A stretch of DNA of 8,403 nucleotides from the NCBI GenBank assembly GCA_014380985.1, contig JACMIU010000181.1, forward strand, positions 1 through 8,403, written 5' to 3'. The DNA comes from Armatimonadota bacterium. Its GTDB lineage: Bacteria; Armatimonadota; Armatimonadia; Armatimonadales; Armatimonadaceae. A model generated the notes under the pieces. It did no database searches. It was not told the origin of the DNA and was given only the letters and a program-made list of their open reading frames with translations. The position numbers and the translations under genes are program-made. Within the stretch, counting starts at the first letter, position 1; each line of letters begins with the position of its first letter. Shown piece after piece: positions 6,205-8,403 of this stretch.

Positions 6205-8312
6205 AACGCCTCCCAGCGCAGTTCGGTGGTCGCCGCGAGACACGAGAACCACGCGCCCGACGGGTCTACGAGCGGGAACCACCACGCGGACGGGCGATTG
6301 TTCGTGTGCGGCAGGGCGTGCAGGGTGCGTAGCGAGTTCGCCACCAGTTCCGCCTTCGCGGCCTCGGCTTCGGCTTCGATACGGCGAAGCGTTTGGCGGG
6401 CGGCTTCGGCATCCGTGCCGCGCTCAATGGCAAGCCGGGTCTGCTTAAGTTCGCGTATCGTGGCTAAAGCATAGCGGATATTGCCGCGCCGCGACGCAAT
6501 CTCGATGTCGAAGGTAATGGCGCGTTCGGCTTGCAGGGTTTCGATACTTCCTTGCAGTGCGGTGGTTTCTTCAGCGTTCATGCTTGCCGCTATCTTAGCC
6601 CTTATTGGCTCGATGCGGGCGCGGAAGTCGTTGCCCTTGTCGCGCTCGATTCGTAGTGCCTCGGCTTGCAACCGGCGCACTTGGTCGTACAGCGTGTAAA
6701 CGCGCCCTTGCACCGCTTGCGCCCGGTCGTTCACGCCGAGCAGGGTTAGGCGGGCAGCTTCATAGTCACGCTCGCGTGTTTCCCACTCCCCCCCGTCCTC
6801 GTTCAGGTGCGCGAGGAGTTCGCGGGGCGAACGCAAGTTTCGCAGGGTAAGCAGGTCGCGCTCGGCAAGCGACACAGCGCGTCGCCAGCACAAGGCGAAA
6901 TCCTCGAAGCCGATGCTCGCCCGCCCTAACGTTTGCTGAAGATACGGCGGCAGGTTAATCGCGTCGCGGGTATCACCCGGTTCGACCGGCACGGCAGCAA
7001 GCGTGTCCCACGTCGCATACTGCACGCGCAGAATCGGGTAAACAACAGGCACGGGCAGTTTTTTGCGGCGCATTTCGTCCAGCATATCGGCGGATCGGTC
7101 GCTGTAACCGCTCGCGCTCTCGTGAAACGCGAACACGTATTCGGCGGCAAGCATCGGGAGCAGTGCGACGGCTTTCCCCACCAACGCGATATTGTCGCCG
7201 AGTTGCGCCTCCAAAAGTTTGGCGAGTTCGGCGACGCTTGACGGGGCGCACCCCTGCCCCGGCGGGCAAACCGTGAGCGTTTCGGACGGAAGCATCACGC
7301 GCACGGTTCCATCGGTTAAAACGGCAAGTGTGCCGCGCCCGCGCTCCGGAATCACCACGTCAAACGGGGTCGCGCCGTCGCCGAATGAATCGAGCGTGTA
7401 CGCCCCGGAGCCGGAAACGGCGGTGTTATAAGCGTTCAGCGCGGGCTTTCGCGTCGCCGGATTGAGGAATAAATCCACGAATGCGAAGCGCGGCAGGTGG
7501 GCAGTTTGCGTATTGAAACGGAGCAGTTCGCGTGTCGACGACACCGATAAGTTTTTCGCTGGTGCGCCGAGTAGGAGTTCATAAAAACGCAGCAATAGGT
7601 CGGCATACAAATCGGTCAGCGAGGCGTCGAGATGCGACGCGGCGAACGCTTCCACCCATCCGCACACGGTTTCGCCAAGCGCAAGCGCATCGGCGGCACG
7701 TTCGGGCTTCTTGAGGCGGTTCGCGCTTTGCTCGAACGTGGTCACTATCTGCGACAAAAGCACCGGCAGAATCTCCCGCAATGGAACATCAGCGGCGATT
7801 TTTTTGTCCCAGCGCGTGTAAATAATCCCGCTCCAGCCCCACGCCGTCGTCAGGTCGGAAACGAATTGCGCGGCGTCCGGCACAAACTTTGTTGTTTTGG
7901 CGAGCGACACGCCGCCTTTTTGCTCGATCTCGTGTTGTGTCGGCACATCCTCGCCGCCGAAGAACGCGCTCATTTCGCCCGCCGCCGACCAGAGTCCGCG
8001 AGTGCGAATGTCATCGTGCGGCACAACGGCATAGTCGGACGCGCCCGCCGAGGACGGATGCCCCGGCAGTTTAGCGAAATAATCGGAATCGTGCGCGGCA
8101 ACGGTCATCGGTGTTCCTGGCGCGAAGGTGTCGAGCAAGCGGCGCAGGGTCGCTTTCGTCGGTTCGTCCCATAAGGCGGTTTGACCGAGAGCGAGGAGCG
8201 GCACACCGGGATACTGTGCCGCGAGTTCGCCCACCACGGTTTGCGCGGACGAGGTGAATGACGCAGGGGCGAAGCAGTCGCCGGGGGTTTCGGTTGCGGA
8301 ATCGGTTGGCAT
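6201..8312 (-). CDS. Conserved-looking protein of unknown function, 703 residues, with C-terminal coiled coil
   Basis: I do not recognise this protein. It is soluble in appearance, with no signal peptide or membrane segments. Residues about 34-170 look like a compact alpha/beta domain: PGVPLLALGQTALWDEPTKA (35-54), MTVAAHDSDYFAKLPGH (69-85) and VVPHDDIRTRGLWSAAGEMS (96-115), rich in His, Asp and Trp that could be functional. Residues 170-270 are mostly helical. A second alpha/beta region (about 275-440) includes LAVLTDGTVRV (329-339) and KKLPVPVVYPILRVQYATWD (417-436). Residues 510-660 are strongly charged heptad-like helices, a likely coiled coil, ahead of a Trp-rich end. The order of GQ, HD-x-DY, DG-x-(V/F)R and (L/V)PVPVVYP segments followed by a coiled coil faintly recalls BshC, the proposed cysteine-adding enzyme of bacillithiol synthesis, but this is speculation. 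The ATG at 8312 has no Shine-Dalgarno sequence, so the start may be wrong by a few residues. Its stop overlaps the dapF start (ATGA). Confidence 0.8.
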   Translation of the reverse strand: MPTDSATETPGDCFAPASFTSSAQTVVGELAAQYPGVPLLALGQTALWDEPTKATLRRLLDTFAPGTPMTVAAHDSDYFAKLPGHPSSAGASDYAVVPHDDIRTRGLWSAAGEMSAFFGGEDVPTQHEIEQKGGVSLAKTTKFVPDAAQFVSDLTTAWGWSGIIYTRWDKKIAADVPLREILPVLLSQIVTTFEQSANRLKKPERAADALALGETVCGWVEAFAASHLDASLTDLYADLLLRFYELLLGAPAKNLSVSSTRELLRFNTQTAHLPRFAFVDLFLNPATRKPALNAYNTAVSGSGAYTLDSFGDGATPFDVVIPERGRGTLAVLTDGTVRVMLPSETLTVCPPGQGCAPSSVAELAKLLEAQLGDNIALVGKAVALLPMLAAEYVFAFHESASGYSDRSADMLDEMRRKKLPVPVVYPILRVQYATWDTLAAVPVEPGDTRDAINLPPYLQQTLGRASIGFEDFALCWRRAVSLAERDLLTLRNLRSPRELLAHLNEDGGEWETRERDYEAARLTLLGVNDRAQAVQGRVYTLYDQVRRLQAEALRIERDKGNDFRARIEPIRAKIAASMNAEETTALQGSIETLQAERAITFDIEIASRRGNIRYALATIRELKQTRLAIERGTDAEAARQTLRRIEAEAEAAKAELVANSLRTLHALPHTNNRPSAWWFPLVDPSGAWFSCLAATTELRWEAL

Positions 8313-8367
8313 GAAAAAGTACGGTTTCGGTCGGCGCGGAAAATCGGTTGTAGTAAGCGACGGTGAT

Positions 8368-8373
8368 AGTATA
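8368..8373 (-). promoter_or_regulatory. Possible -10 element upstream of the 703-residue gene and dapF
   Basis: On the minus strand TATACT lies 55 bases before the ATG at 8312. It resembles the sigma-70 -10 consensus in five of six positions. No convincing -35 hexamer is found 16-18 bases further upstream (the sequence there is GC-rich), so this is a weak call. The remaining leader, 8313-8403, holds no gene, repeat or other signal that I can see. Confidence 0.3.
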
Positions 8374-8403
8374 CCCCGCTTCGCCGCGTCCTATTCTACA
8401 ACA

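Noticed and set aside
6205..6285. Longer DapF start adding 27 residues
   Set aside because: The extra residues do not resemble DapF and would overlap the upstream gene by over 80 bases, while the ATG at 6204 has GGAGG at a suitable distance.
7632..8174. Plus-strand open frame of 180 codons opposite the 703-residue gene
   Set aside because: It is Arg/His-rich, has no motif or plausible ribosome binding site, and is opposite a long frame coupled to dapF.
1..8403. CRISPR arrays, insertion sequences, tRNA or rRNA genes
   Set aside because: No regularly spaced repeats, transposase frames, terminal inverted repeats or cloverleaf-like segments were seen on either strand.

Overview
This window most likely comes from a bacterium of the Armatimonadota or a related lineage that carries a Pup-like (UBact) proteasome. 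Three features support this. A 64-residue protein at 799-993 ends in RYRQRSGQ, the type of C-terminus described for UBact, the Pup-like modifier of Nitrospirae, Armatimonadetes, Verrucomicrobia and some candidate phyla. A 20S proteasome beta subunit and a divergent alpha subunit follow on the same strand. The taxonomic assignment is inference; no rRNA or other marker gene is present.

Layout, plus strand, 1-5278: the 3' part of a GT4-type glycosyltransferase (1-759, running off the left edge), the UBact modifier (799-993), a 12-bp perfect hairpin (1001-1035), a polysaccharide flippase of the MOP superfamily (1092-2426), proteasome beta prcB (2472-3311), a second complete GT4-type glycosyltransferase (3318-4469) and proteasome alpha prcA (4484-5278). 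The six genes are co-directional with gaps of 6 to 98 bases, so they could be one or two transcription units. A strong hairpin at 5287-5318 closes the cluster.

Layout, minus strand, 8312-5311: an unrecognised 703-residue protein, then dapF (diaminopimelate epimerase), whose ATG overlaps the upstream stop codon as ATGA. The two runs converge on the hairpin at 5287-5318, which includes the dapF stop codon. The last 91 bases are the leader of the 703-residue gene.

How the genes work together: UBact would be ligated to target lysines, and the tagged proteins fed to a PrcA7-PrcB7-PrcB7-PrcA7 core by a ring ATPase. The ligase (PafA-like), the deamidase/deconjugase (Dop-like) and the ATPase (Mpa/ARC) are not in this window and must lie elsewhere. 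The striking point is that prcB and prcA, usually adjacent, are separated by a glycosyltransferase, and a flippase sits between the modifier and prcB. Envelope-polysaccharide genes and the protein-degradation system are therefore interleaved. DapF supplies meso-diaminopimelate for lysine and peptidoglycan; its coupled partner is of unknown function.
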